The notes beneath the pieces are model-generated. The model saw only the letters and a program-made list of their open reading frames with translations, was not told the origin of the DNA and did no database searches. Both the position numbers and the translations under genes were made by a program. Source: Acidobacteriota bacterium (GTDB lineage Bacteria; Acidobacteriota; Terriglobia; UBA7540). From it: DNA of 64,000 nt. The stretch lies in assembly GCA_004298155.1 (NCBI GenBank), contig SCRD01000008.1:62001-126000 (forward strand), read 5' to 3'. This document shows positions 17,265-26,138 of the stretch, one piece after another. How positions within the stretch are numbered: the first letter of the stretch is position 1; each line of letters starts with the position of its first letter.

Positions 17265-17717
17265 ATGCTGGAGGCCATCGAGAAAACACAAACCAGGAGC
17301 CAGCGGCGTCCTGGGCGCTGGGTGCCGCTTTTCAGTTATCTTTCTCTATTCGGCTCATTTGGGACTTTGTTGTGTTGCGCCCTGCCCTCGCTGTTGGTTC
17401 TGCTCGGCCTGGGGGCGACGATGGCTTCTTTCCTGTCCGCATTGCCATTCCTCGAGACAATGTCCCGGTACAAACCGTGGACCTTTAGCATCTCAGGTGT
17501 CCTGATCGCTGCCGACTGGATTTATCTTTACTGGCTTGCGCCGAGACTTCGCGCCCGGAGCGGCACGGGGGAGGTTTGCCCCGTGGACGGCCCAAGCGCG
17601 TGCTCGACCGCCGACCGAGTCAGCCGCGTGACGCTCTGGGTGGCGACGGGAATCTACGCGGTCGGATTCTTCACTGCCTTCATTCTGGGGCCGCTGCTAT
17701 GGAAATTTGGGTCATAA
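17265..17717 (+). CDS. MerT-like metal ion inner-membrane transporter (copy 2)
   Basis: About 150 residues with helices near 24-55, 65-85 and 120-145. The first helix carries LLCCALPSLLVLLGLG, the paired Cys motif of MerT. The cytoplasmic loop has EVCPVDGPSACST, matching EVCE...SPCST of copy 1 at 2584. GTG at 17262 is an alternative start; AAAGGGGTG precedes the ATG at 17265. It has its own MerR-type promoter and is followed by a second such promoter driving the barrel and UxxC MerP-like genes. Confidence 0.85.
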   Translation: MLEAIEKTQTRSQRRPGRWVPLFSYLSLFGSFGTLLCCALPSLLVLLGLGATMASFLSALPFLETMSRYKPWTFSISGVLIAADWIYLYWLAPRLRARSGTGEVCPVDGPSACSTADRVSRVTLWVATGIYAVGFFTAFILGPLLWKFGS

Positions 17718-17784
17718 GAGAGAGGCCGCTTGAGGACGACGGAAGGAGAAAGCGAGTCTGCGCCGGGAGAGCCAATCCTTCCGC

Positions 17785-17816
17785 TTGACTCTATACCTAA
17801 CAACAGGGTTTAGCCT
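17785..17816 (+). promoter_or_regulatory. MerR-type promoter for the barrel/MerP-like operon
   Basis: TTGACT (17785-17790), CTATACCTAACAACAGGG, then TTTAGCCT as a possible -10. Same core as the four other MerR-type sites. It shows that the open frame extending to 17785 is not the real start of the next gene. Confidence 0.72.
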
Positions 17817-17859
17817 ATGCATGTGGAGTTGCGCGAGCGTTGAGGCTGAAGACATAGAG

Positions 17860-18786
17860 ATGGTGATGACCCGTACTAACCCAACTCGTCCTACCCCTTC
17901 CTGGACCAACATTCTGCGGCGCGCCGCCTTGCTGGCGCTGGCTCCCTGCTTGATGATGGTCCTCATTTCGAGTGGCGCGTACGCTTCCGGTCACGGGCCG
18001 CTTTTTGGCCTGAGCGAGCCCGTGCTCGGGAAAGGGGCGGTAGAGCTAGATGAATTCTTTGGTGCCCGCGGAGGCTCACCGTTTGACGGCACAATGTTCA
18101 CGAGCATGCTTTCCTACGGCGTTACTGGCAATCTCCAGCTCTCTGTCACCGCCCCATACTTGATCCACCAGCCTGTATTGCCGACCTTTCGCTTGAACGC
18201 CATGATGCCAGGGAACAACGAAGCAGAGGGCATCCTGGCTTGGCGCTTCCAAAGGAAGGAGTGGAGCGTTGGAAAACGCTATGGGAGCACGGCCTACTTT
18301 GGGCTTGATCTTCCAACCGGATCGAACGCCCTGGGCATTCGAGGCGGGCCGGGCTTTTACGAGGCCGTCGCAACCGGTTATGCATCCCGGAGTTGGTATT
18401 TGTGGGGCGGAATTGGAGACAATCAGTTCACGTCACGCCTGGGAGATCAGCGAGTGAATGATCTCTTTTACAGCGGCGTCTGGGGTTACCGGCCCAAGTT
18501 CCTGCGGGGTAAATGGACCAAGCCCGACGGGCGGTTGTTCATTGAGATGATTGGCGACCATTTGGGTTCTGCCGAGCGCGCGGGGGTGAATCTGCCTCAA
18601 ACCCGTGGCGATCAAATTATGCTCGGCCCAACCACATTGTGGCTGTTTAGGAATTTCGGCATTGAGGGCGGTATTGTCTGGCCCATCTATCAGAATTTTC
18701 AGCCCGGCGTGCCACGCGAACACTACCGAATCGCCGCGGACGTTACCTATTTCTTTCCATTAAAGAGTCTGTTTGGGAGGATGTGA
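17860..18786 (+). CDS. Predicted outer-membrane beta-barrel protein
   Basis: 308 residues. ATG 17860 (or 17866) is chosen because the upstream part of the frame overlaps the promoter. A signal peptide (AALLALAPCLMMVLISSGAYA) is followed by alternating amphipathic strands (GTMFTSMLSYGVTGNLQLSVTAPYLI, EGILAWRF, YGSTAYFGLDLPTG, ATGYASRSWYLWGGIGD). This looks like the transporter-like barrels annotated near PF13557, but the exact family is uncertain. The stop overlaps the next ATG (TGATG), so it is translationally coupled to the Sec-containing MerP-like protein and may form an outer-membrane pore for the metal. Confidence 0.72.
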   Translation: MVMTRTNPTRPTPSWTNILRRAALLALAPCLMMVLISSGAYASGHGPLFGLSEPVLGKGAVELDEFFGARGGSPFDGTMFTSMLSYGVTGNLQLSVTAPYLIHQPVLPTFRLNAMMPGNNEAEGILAWRFQRKEWSVGKRYGSTAYFGLDLPTGSNALGIRGGPGFYEAVATGYASRSWYLWGGIGDNQFTSRLGDQRVNDLFYSGVWGYRPKFLRGKWTKPDGRLFIEMIGDHLGSAERAGVNLPQTRGDQIMLGPTTLWLFRNFGIEGGIVWPIYQNFQPGVPREHYRIAADVTYFFPLKSLFGRM

Positions 18787-19346
18787 TGATCAAACTGGCA
18801 ATCAGGAATGCATGGACCGTGCTAGCCGTCTTTCTGGCGATGCTTGCCATTTCGAGCCCTTCGATGGCCCAGGTATTTCGCGCGCAGGTGCGGATTCAAG
18901 GGATGGATTGAAGCATCTGCGCGTATGGGGCTCAAAAGTCCCTCCAGGGCCTGGAAGGCGCTGGCAAAGCACACGTCTTTCTCAACAAGGGGCTCGGCGT
19001 CGTCTACTCGAAGAGCGGCGCAAGCTTCGATCCGGAGCAAATTCCGGCGGCAATCAATAACACCGGCTTTTCAGTGCCCGCGGTTCAAGTGACGGTAGCT
19101 GGAACAATCGAGAAGTCGGGAAACAATTTGCTGCTCAAAGTTCCTGGACTCAGATACTCGTTCACGCTCAAGGGTGGCAACGCGTATCAGTCTTTGGAGC
19201 AGGAGCCGTCGCTAGTCGGAAAGACTGTCACGATCTCTGGCAGCTTGGCGAATCCTTCGCCGCACCCGAAGCCGCCCTTTGAGCTGTCGGTTGATTCTTT
19301 TGAGCGCGGCGCAAAGCCGCCCACGCCGGGCGGTGCGAAAACTTAG
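18786..19346 (+). CDS. MerP-like HMA selenoprotein with Sec-x-x-Cys metal site
   Basis: 186 residues when TGA 18909-18911 is read as Sec. Signal peptide ends near SMAQ; the HMA motif is QGMDUSICAYGAQKSL, i.e. GMxCxxC with the first Cys replaced by Sec at residue 42. After the HMA domain come DPEQIPAAINNTGF and an OB-like segment (VPGLRYSFTLKGG, LVGKTVTISGSL), shared with the UxxU protein at 4178. A hairpin GGGGCT-CAAA-AGTCCC (18927-18942) has its loop 24 nt after the TGA. Start overlaps the barrel stop, a strong sign that this is an active, coupled gene and not a decayed one. Predicted periplasmic soft-metal binder. Confidence 0.85.
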
Positions 19347-19446
19347 ATTGCCACCAGTGCATTGATGTTCCGAGCGCGCAATCGTCGGATAGCGGTTACA
19401 AATTCCCTCGGAATCGTGGCGTAAAGAAACATAGGGGGCATCGTCC

Positions 19447-19866
19447 ATGTTCAAGTCTGCGATTCTCGAAGTCGTCGGAGACCTGCAACTCCACTGTTCG
19501 GGCTGCGAGCAGCGCGTCGAGCGGCTGCTCAAGCGCGTGCACGGCGTAGCGCAGGTTCATGCGCAGGCAAAAAATCAACGCATTGAGGTAATGTTTGATT
19601 CGGGGGTGGCGGAACCCGCTGCCATCCAAAAGCGACTACGCGAGGCTGGTTACGAAACCCGGGAGGCAACTTCGCAGCAGCCAGCCACGACAGAATCAAT
19701 CTCCGAGGCTGATAGCGGTGAAGGGACGCCGATACGCAATGCCCCCTTAAGAGGCAAGAATCACCTTCGTCCCCTCGCCGCGATCTCCACCATTACGCTT
19801 CTGCTCCTGGGAGTGGCAGGCTACCTGCTGTACTTGCATGCGGGGTCCATTCTCGAGAGAGGCTAG
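19447..19866 (+). CDS. HMA domain protein with C-terminal membrane anchor
   Basis: 139 residues. The N-terminal HMA domain has LHCSGCEQRVERLL (Cys 17 and 20) and LREAGYET; a polar linker of about 35 residues leads to one membrane helix (LAAISTITLLLLGVAGYLLYL). It is the intact paralogue of the HMA half of the gene at 238 but with a single helix in place of the MerC-like domain. It is followed 4 bp later by the CcdA-cupredoxin gene, so the pair may pass metal or electrons between cytoplasm and membrane. Confidence 0.78.
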   Translation: MFKSAILEVVGDLQLHCSGCEQRVERLLKRVHGVAQVHAQAKNQRIEVMFDSGVAEPAAIQKRLREAGYETREATSQQPATTESISEADSGEGTPIRNAPLRGKNHLRPLAAISTITLLLLGVAGYLLYLHAGSILERG

Positions 19867-19869
19867 GCA

Positions 19870-20913
19870 TTGCCTCCGCTGCTCTTCCTGGCATTGGCGC
19901 TAATCGGCGGAGCCGCTTCTTTCTTCTCGCCTTGCAGTATCGCCATCACGCCGGCGTTTCTGGCCTATCTCGCCACCGGGACGCTGCCCGAAAAAGAAAC
20001 ACGCGTCCTCTCGCGCCCACTCATCTGGGCGGCACTCCTCGTCGCCTCGGGCATTGTCGTTTTCTATGCGGTAGCGGGCAGCATCGTCGGGCTCGTCGGC
20101 AGCATTGCTTACAATTACCTGATTTATTTCATTCCTGTCGTCGGTTTAGCATTCCTTCTGCTTGGGGCACTGATATTGTTGGGACGCGTCGGCGGGTTGG
20201 GATTCGTGGAACGTTGGAACCCGATGAATCGCCTTTATGCGCGCCAGGAAGTCGCCGAACCTGCCGTGGGCACGCGCCGTAAAAGCACGTTCGTAGCGTT
20301 CGGGTTTGCCTATGCTGCCGCGTCGCATACGTGTTCGCTGCCGATCTTTCTCGGCATTCTTCTGGTCCCTCTTGTGGTCGGTAATTACCCGCTCGCCGCA
20401 CTCTCGGTCTTTGCCTACGGCTTCGCCATTGCCCTTCTGGTGGTAACAATGATGGCGCTCGGCCATCGGGTATCTGCCGGCCTGCGGAGTTTAGGGCCTT
20501 GGCTGATGCGCACGACGGCTGTGCTATTCATCGGCACCGGCGCGTTCTTGTTCGTTTACTTTGGCCAGAATTACGGCGCCTATTTCAACAAGGGTTCGAC
20601 GAAGGCAGCGGTGACCGTGGCTGTTGATCACCGATATCAGTTAATCGAAGGCGCCGATGCGACGGGTTATCCCTACGCGCCGCGCGTCCTCGACATACCT
20701 GCCGGCAAGGTGGTTCAGGTGGCAGTGACTGATCACGTTGGAGGCTGTCTGTTGCGCACTGTGTTTGAGGGGCTTGGCACCGACGGGCGCACGGTCAAAA
20801 TCGTGGTGCCGGTCGGAGAAACTCGCGTGGTTTCGCTTTATGCGCCACGCCCCGGACGTTACGCATTCCATTGCGGTGAGAATATGTTTTCCGGCACGGT
20901 TGTGGCTCAGTGA
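19870..20913 (+). CDS. CcdA/DsbD-like membrane domain fused to a cupredoxin-like domain
   Basis: 347 residues from TTG 19870 (GAGAGG upstream). Residues about 1-235 hold six or more helices with the paired motifs SFFSPCSIAITPAFLAY and AYAAASHTCSLPIFLGIL, the two membrane Cys of CcdA/DsbD electron carriers. The C-terminal 110 residues form a cupredoxin-like beta sandwich with VGGCLLRT and YAFHCGENMFSG, giving Cys, His, Cys and Met as possible ligands. This fusion would place a metal site in the periplasm beside a transmembrane thiol relay. Context suggests it reduces thiol or selenol groups of the MerP-like proteins, which is inference. Confidence 0.75.
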   Translation: MPPLLFLALALIGGAASFFSPCSIAITPAFLAYLATGTLPEKETRVLSRPLIWAALLVASGIVVFYAVAGSIVGLVGSIAYNYLIYFIPVVGLAFLLLGALILLGRVGGLGFVERWNPMNRLYARQEVAEPAVGTRRKSTFVAFGFAYAAASHTCSLPIFLGILLVPLVVGNYPLAALSVFAYGFAIALLVVTMMALGHRVSAGLRSLGPWLMRTTAVLFIGTGAFLFVYFGQNYGAYFNKGSTKAAVTVAVDHRYQLIEGADATGYPYAPRVLDIPAGKVVQVAVTDHVGGCLLRTVFEGLGTDGRTVKIVVPVGETRVVSLYAPRPGRYAFHCGENMFSGTVVAQ

Positions 20914-21003
20914 GACGCCCGTAAAGAAGCTGGAATGTAAAGCAACTTGTGGAAGTTCAGGATCGGGGCTCTCGACCTTTACCCAGGGACCCGTAATTTG
21001 ACT

Positions 21004-22185
21004 ATGGTACCGAAGTTAAGGAACTTGCTGCCGTTGAACATGATTAGATTCGCGCATAGGAATTCTCCTCCCACTCGAAAAGTCGTGAGGTTATGCCTCC
21101 TCTCGACCATCGCAGCTTTGGCCGTTTTTACCCCGCCTTCATTGCGCGCGCAGGCGATTATCGCGCCCGGCGGCCGCACGCTCTTCAATCGTGAAAGTCT
21201 GGTCCGCTCGTTTGTCGAGCGGCTGCATCTCTCGATCGAAACCCCCGACGGGAAATTTGTGGACGTGACCCAATACATCACGCCACTGGCCTTTGTTTAC
21301 GCCTTCGCTCCGAAGTGGCAGGTCATTGTCGTCCAGCCGGGAGTCAGCGCGAGTGTCACCGAGGGCGCCGGGACCGAAAGTATGACACAGCACGTGCCTT
21401 ACTGTTTCGCTGATTCCCAGTTCATCTTGCAGTATGACGGCCTTTATAGCCGGAACGCTCCTGGTGGGCTGACGCGTCTCTCGGGAATCTTTGGCCTTGA
21501 GGCGCCCACGGGCGCCGTGCGCTTCTCAACCGGGGCTTTTGGCTACACCGGAGGGTTGGTGTTTGAAAAAGTATCAAGGCTCCGATACGCTTTCACGGCC
21601 GACTTCCAATATACAATTGCCACGGAAAACGAAGCGGGATTGTCGCAAGGCAACACGGCCCAGTACGACGTAGCTCCAGCCTACTTCATCATCCCGCGGG
21701 AGCAGACGCCCGCGGATGCGAGCGGATTTCGGCGGACTTTCGACCGCGTCTTTCACAACGGCGCCTTTGCCATTGTTGAACTCAACGGCACATCGCAAGC
21801 TCAGGCGTTTGCGCGCGGGACGGGCGCGAATCCAAACAGCGGCGGCACGGCACTTTATGTTTCGCCGGGCATCCAATATTTCGTCAGCCGCAGGTTTATT
21901 GCGGAGTTTTCAGTGCCCATTTTCGGCCAGAACTGGGAACGCCCATTCCGCTGGAGAAATCCCCTCCGATTCGCTGATGGTTTCTCCGGGTTTCTTCAAA
22001 ACCTTTGGGATAACGGCGCGGATAGACTTGCTCAACGTGATGTTTTCCTAGTCCCATCTGAACGGTCTGCGTCACTGCTTTTTCCGGCAAGTGCAGCGCT
22101 GTTTCCACCACGGGTAACAGGGCCCGGCCCTCAGCATCTTAGCACTGGTTACAAGGTCGCGTGGCGCCGACCTCGTGGCGGGTAG
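21004..22185 (+). CDS. Outer-membrane beta-barrel protein (copy 2, C-terminus replaced)
   Basis: 393 residues from ATG 21004, the start conserved with copy 1 at 3354. Signal peptide ends near LRAQ. Conserved barrel sequence (IIAPGGRTLFNRESLVRSFVERLHLSI through LYVSPGIQYFVSRRFIAEFSVPI) matches copy 1 until about 21920; the last 85 residues are unrelated to the copy 1 barrel end and are unlike a barrel terminus, suggesting that a deletion or recombination replaced the true C-terminus. The frame ends inside the convergent glycosyltransferase gene. The family resembles PF13557-type predicted transporters. It may no longer insert correctly. Confidence 0.6.
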   Translation: MVPKLRNLLPLNMIRFAHRNSPPTRKVVRLCLLSTIAALAVFTPPSLRAQAIIAPGGRTLFNRESLVRSFVERLHLSIETPDGKFVDVTQYITPLAFVYAFAPKWQVIVVQPGVSASVTEGAGTESMTQHVPYCFADSQFILQYDGLYSRNAPGGLTRLSGIFGLEAPTGAVRFSTGAFGYTGGLVFEKVSRLRYAFTADFQYTIATENEAGLSQGNTAQYDVAPAYFIIPREQTPADASGFRRTFDRVFHNGAFAIVELNGTSQAQAFARGTGANPNSGGTALYVSPGIQYFVSRRFIAEFSVPIFGQNWERPFRWRNPLRFADGFSGFLQNLWDNGADRLAQRDVFLVPSERSASLLFPASAALFPPRVTGPGPQHLSTGYKVAWRRPRGG

Positions 22186-24295
22186 TCAGCCGAGTGCTGG
22201 CCGAGAAGTCGGAGCTTCCTTCAGCCAAAAACAGTAGGAGGTATTGTGAACCCGTGACCTGCCCCAAATTAGCTATCGGCGAACTTGCCTGCGCGGGTAC
22301 GATTCGTCTGAAGGATGGCTCGGATGGCAGCCAAAGGAGCATGGTGAGTTGTGGACTGAGTTTCCAGACGGCCTGGGTTGCATCTACGTACAGCACCCAA
22401 AAATAGACAAAGCCCGAAAGGCCAACCAAGCGCGCGCTCCAATGGAATACAGGGACGCACGCCGCCACCGCGATGAACCAGGTGAAATACCAGCCTTGAA
22501 TAGCAGGCGTCAGAACCAGCAGCGAAAAGAAGGAAATTGCAGCGGCACGCCATGCATCGGTCACTCGCCACGCAATCACCGCAGCGACGCACAGGAGAGG
22601 CAGCAGGTAGATCTGGTCATGGGGTTTGATTCCAGTCAGCCACCTCACCGCACCAGGGACGAGGGGCATGCTCCAAGAGTAAGTTACCCAATCATGCGGG
22701 CCGAGTTGATGCCATCGCGTGCCAGGAAAAATGATTGCCAGCGGCGCAACCATCGGCAGAGCCGCCAACGTTCCTGTCCACAAAGCGGGCCGCAGCCCAT
22801 GATCGCGCCATGATCGCCAGAGCCACCAGAACACCAGCGGCCCGGAAGCCCATTTCATTGCGATGCTCGAGCCCAGCAGCAAGGCGCCCACATAAAATCT
22901 TGAAGCGCTGGGTTCGGACGAAACAAGAAGCAGCGCGCCAAGCAACGGTAGAACAAACAGGCTGTCGTAGTGACCGCCGCCCGCGAAGGAGTAGATGACC
23001 AAAGGATTCCACCCATAGGCGAGAGCGACCCTGCGGCCGAAACGGCGCAACAGTAGCACCATCACGCCAAGGTCGGCCACAGCAAAAAGAAGTTTGAACC
23101 CAAAGGCGCCCGAACCAAGCGCGGCCATCAACGCAAAGCACAATTGCGCGGCCGGCGGGTAGACGGCTGTCGATGTTGGACGGTCAACGCGCGGCCATAC
23201 AACTGCATCCCTTAAATGTTTGAGTGCCCTGGCATTCGGCGGGAGATGATATGGATTATAGCCCGCCAGCGTAACGCGCCCTTCCCAGATGTAGCGCCAG
23301 ATGTCGTTTCCGGGGTGCATGAAAAGCAGGATGAGCCGGGTTCCCACGGCTACACTCCAGAGAAGACCCAATGAGGGACGCCGGAGCAGCCAGCCCACAC
23401 CGTAGCCCGCACCCATCACTGCCGCACCGATCAAGAATCGCGGTACATTCTCTCGAACTGCAAAATCCCCGAACGGGAGCATCATCGACGTACCGACGAG
23501 TAGCAGCGACGCTGCAAGGTAGCTTAGCGCACGTTGAACGAATGGCCTTTTGAGCCAGAGCGAGGCGAGGGTGCACAGCATACTTGTGGCCGCCTGAATC
23601 GTGCCCATGACCGTGCCGGAGATTTTGGGAGCGCCTGCCATTCGCGGAAAATTCCGTACTGGGATTTCGCAGGTGCTCGTGCCCTCTTCTGCTGCCCTCA
23701 CCTGCATTTCCACTGTCCAACCGAAGCCGCGGCTTTGCACCTTCAAGCCTTCATATGCACGTCTCGAAATTAAGCGCAAAGGGCCGAGGTCAGAGTAGTC
23801 CTCTTTGAATAACCACCGGATTAACGCGGTGATCAGCCTGTTTCCGAAGCGCTGCACTTTGGTGAGATAGCCTGCCCCCCCCATCTCGGCCAAGCGATTG
23901 CCGAGGACGAATTCGGCCCGCCTGGTTGCGCGCATCATCGCCGGCACGCGTTCGATGTCATCGCTGCCATCGGCATTGCAAAAAAGAATCCACTCGGCGT
24001 CCGGCGGTAGATTCTCACATCCCGCCCAGCACGCCTGGCCATAGCCGCGTCGAGGCTCGCTGATCACCTCCGCCCCACATCGCCAAGCGACTTCGGCGGT
24101 CCGGTCGGAGCTCCCGTTGTCCACGACGCGAATCCGGCCCAATCGAATTCGCTTCAATCGGGAAATAACCTCAGGCAAGCTGACTTCCTCATTGAGAGCA
24201 GGGATCACCACGATCACATTCGTGAACGCAGGCATCGGGTATGACGAATCGGGTTCCATTCCTTTTTGGTCGTTTGGGCCGTTGAGCGAGGACAT
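22139..24295 (-). CDS. GT2 glycosyltransferase fused to a polytopic mannosyltransferase-like domain
   Basis: 718 residues. The first 230 are a family 2 glycosyltransferase: VIPALNEEVSLPEVI, VVDNGSSDRT and FCNADGSDD (metal-binding), as in dolichyl-phosphate sugar synthases. The rest has about ten hydrophobic helices (about 260-680), with a loop ARALKHLRDAVVWPRVD and an HPG early motif, resembling GT87/GT39-like lipid-linked sugar transferases. The fusion suggests making and using a polyprenyl-phosphate sugar in one protein. It follows DUF547 with no gap on the same strand. Confidence 0.8.
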   Translation of the reverse strand: MSSLNGPNDQKGMEPDSSYPMPAFTNVIVVIPALNEEVSLPEVISRLKRIRLGRIRVVDNGSSDRTAEVAWRCGAEVISEPRRGYGQACWAGCENLPPDAEWILFCNADGSDDIERVPAMMRATRRAEFVLGNRLAEMGGAGYLTKVQRFGNRLITALIRWLFKEDYSDLGPLRLISRRAYEGLKVQSRGFGWTVEMQVRAAEEGTSTCEIPVRNFPRMAGAPKISGTVMGTIQAATSMLCTLASLWLKRPFVQRALSYLAASLLLVGTSMMLPFGDFAVRENVPRFLIGAAVMGAGYGVGWLLRRPSLGLLWSVAVGTRLILLFMHPGNDIWRYIWEGRVTLAGYNPYHLPPNARALKHLRDAVVWPRVDRPTSTAVYPPAAQLCFALMAALGSGAFGFKLLFAVADLGVMVLLLRRFGRRVALAYGWNPLVIYSFAGGGHYDSLFVLPLLGALLLVSSEPSASRFYVGALLLGSSIAMKWASGPLVFWWLWRSWRDHGLRPALWTGTLAALPMVAPLAIIFPGTRWHQLGPHDWVTYSWSMPLVPGAVRWLTGIKPHDQIYLLPLLCVAAVIAWRVTDAWRAAAISFFSLLVLTPAIQGWYFTWFIAVAACVPVFHWSARLVGLSGFVYFWVLYVDATQAVWKLSPQLTMLLWLPSEPSFRRIVPAQASSPIANLGQVTGSQYLLLFLAEGSSDFSASTRLTTRHEVGATRPCNQC

Positions 24296-25126
24296 TTAAT
24301 TCGTCAGGCTGCGAAGCCAGTTCTCAACCCAGTCAATCGCATACTGCAGCCGAGAATAATTTCCTCCCAGGTCTGATTGATCATTCAGCCCCCAATCGTA
24401 TTCCGGGAAGCTGATTTCGAGCTTCCTGCCGCCTAATTCCTCGATAGATTGTTGAGGTGCGTACTTCCTCAAGAAGCCCTGGAGCCCGCCCGGGTAGGCA
24501 TCAAAATCCTTCCGATACCATTTAAGAATGGGACTGATTTCCGCCTTGCCCTGCAATGGATAAAATCGGTTGAGGGATGGATTGGCCAACCATTCGCGCA
24601 CGTTGTCATCGAGCTGTTCATCCAATCGACCGGCAACATAGGCCTCGCGCCTCAAGGGAGGACAGCTGCGCGCAGCACAAACAAGAGCCGCATGAATCCG
24701 CGGGTCCCTCATAGCACGCAATTGCGACTCGATTTCGTTCAGTGAAACCATCTTGCCGTCCAGCTTGTGGCGAGGAGCAGTGAATGGAGAATCGGTGCTC
24801 CAGATGCTTTTGATCGGGTAGTTTTTGACGATCCATTGGATGGTGAAGGCGTTGTAGGCGTTGATTAAAAGGGCCTTCTTCTCATTCAGCGACGCAGGAA
24901 AGATTCCCGGGCGGCCTAGACGGGCAATATACTCGTTCAGTCGCAGGGCGCCGTCTTTCTTGAGGCGCGCATAGTCAACGCGATGATTTGCGTTTACGAA
25001 TTGCTTGAGCACGGCATCCCACGGAGCGGAATCAAGGGCAGGGAGCGCTTGCAAGGAAGAAGTCGGCTTGCCTAACGCCAGCAAGACCATCATGACAGGC
25101 AATAACCTCATGAGGAATTCTTTCAT
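24296..25126 (-). CDS. DUF547 family exported protein
   Basis: 276 residues with a signal peptide (LLPVMMVLLALGKPTSS). The DUF547 core is clear: NEKKALLINAYNAFTIQWIVKNYP, SLNEIESQLRAMRDPRIHAALVCAARSCPPLR and AYVAGRLDEQLDD, followed by ISPILKWYRKDF. These proteins share fold features with papain-like peptidases (Cys and His in the SCPPL region and upstream), but the role is unknown. Immediately upstream of the glycosyltransferase. Confidence 0.88.
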   Translation of the reverse strand: MKEFLMRLLPVMMVLLALGKPTSSLQALPALDSAPWDAVLKQFVNANHRVDYARLKKDGALRLNEYIARLGRPGIFPASLNEKKALLINAYNAFTIQWIVKNYPIKSIWSTDSPFTAPRHKLDGKMVSLNEIESQLRAMRDPRIHAALVCAARSCPPLRREAYVAGRLDEQLDDNVREWLANPSLNRFYPLQGKAEISPILKWYRKDFDAYPGGLQGFLRKYAPQQSIEELGGRKLEISFPEYDWGLNDQSDLGGNYSRLQYAIDWVENWLRSLTN

Positions 25127-25321
25127 TGTTTTATTCCAGGAAGAGGAAGACCTCTACTTCTGTTTTTAATTTCTGAGATGCATACATCACTTACCCAACC
25201 CTCTAATCTATTTACATTTATGGTTCTGCAGAGAGTTGATAAGGACTGCGAGTTGCTTGCCGGCCAGATTCTTGAAGGTCGCCATAATGGAACCTCGGTT
25301 TGCTATATTCATTCTTCTTCT

Positions 25322-25987
25322 TTATACAATCGCTTCCCTGATGTCTGCGCTGCTTACGCCTGAAGGCTCGGGATTTGATTTGAATGGAAGTCCGTTCTCG
25401 CCAGGTCCTTTGATCATGCGCTTGGCGAGTCGCCCAACCAAGAAGACGACGACCGGGGCAAAAGTGAAAACCCAAACCCATTGCCCCGTGAGAACCCATG
25501 GGGCGTGTGGCCCAAGAATTCTCCCCGACAAGGCGAGTGAGCCTGCCCACAGAAAGCCTCCGAGCAGATCGAGACAAAAAAAGCCCATGATCGGATAGCC
25601 AGCGGAGCCCACGAATGGTGGTGCAAACATGCGCACTCCCGGAAAAAACTTCGAAAAAAGCAAAGTCAGAATTCCAAAGCGACGGAAGAACCGTTCCGTG
25701 TTCAAAACACAGGTCCGAGAGCCAAGTGTGAACTTGCAGTAAACGTGTAACACGCGCGTGCCCCCGTAGCGGCCCAGAAAATACCACGGGGCTTCGCCTA
25801 GGGTAGCTCCAAGACCCGCAACAAGTGTGAGGAAGAGGATCCCTCTGTTACCACTTGCAGCCTCCGCTCCGGCAAGCACGACCAGTGGCCCGCCCGGCGA
25901 GGGGAAGCCCAAGAATTCCAGTACAGCGGCTGCGAAAACGGCACTGCTGCCGAGCCAAAGTTCCGTCACTGGATATGACCAATGCAT
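25322..25987 (-). CDS. DedA family membrane protein
   Basis: 221 residues with the DedA core: FLGFPSPGGPLVVLAGAEA, GATLGEAPWYFLGRYGG, a short loop CKFTLGSRTCVLNTERFFRRFG, then FSKFFPGVRMFAPPFVGSAG and two closing helices. DedA proteins are implicated in undecaprenyl-phosphate or phospholipid translocation. The CKxTLxxxTC loop is a feature of a DedA subgroup often fused to rhodanese domains; no rhodanese is present here. Confidence 0.85.
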   Translation of the reverse strand: MHWSYPVTELWLGSSAVFAAAVLEFLGFPSPGGPLVVLAGAEAASGNRGILFLTLVAGLGATLGEAPWYFLGRYGGTRVLHVYCKFTLGSRTCVLNTERFFRRFGILTLLFSKFFPGVRMFAPPFVGSAGYPIMGFFCLDLLGGFLWAGSLALSGRILGPHAPWVLTGQWVWVFTFAPVVVFLVGRLAKRMIKGPGENGLPFKSNPEPSGVSSADIREAIV

Positions 25988-26138
25988 TTCCTGCCTGACT
26001 CTTCAATTAAATTTTTTCGCGAGTTTCGCCTTACGTGTCTGCTCCACCTTTCCATTGGCTTAGGCCGCGCTTCACTGTTATGATTCGCAGGTACTAAGTC
26101 CAATAAAGTAAGTGTAAGATCGCCTGAACTTCTTACAG

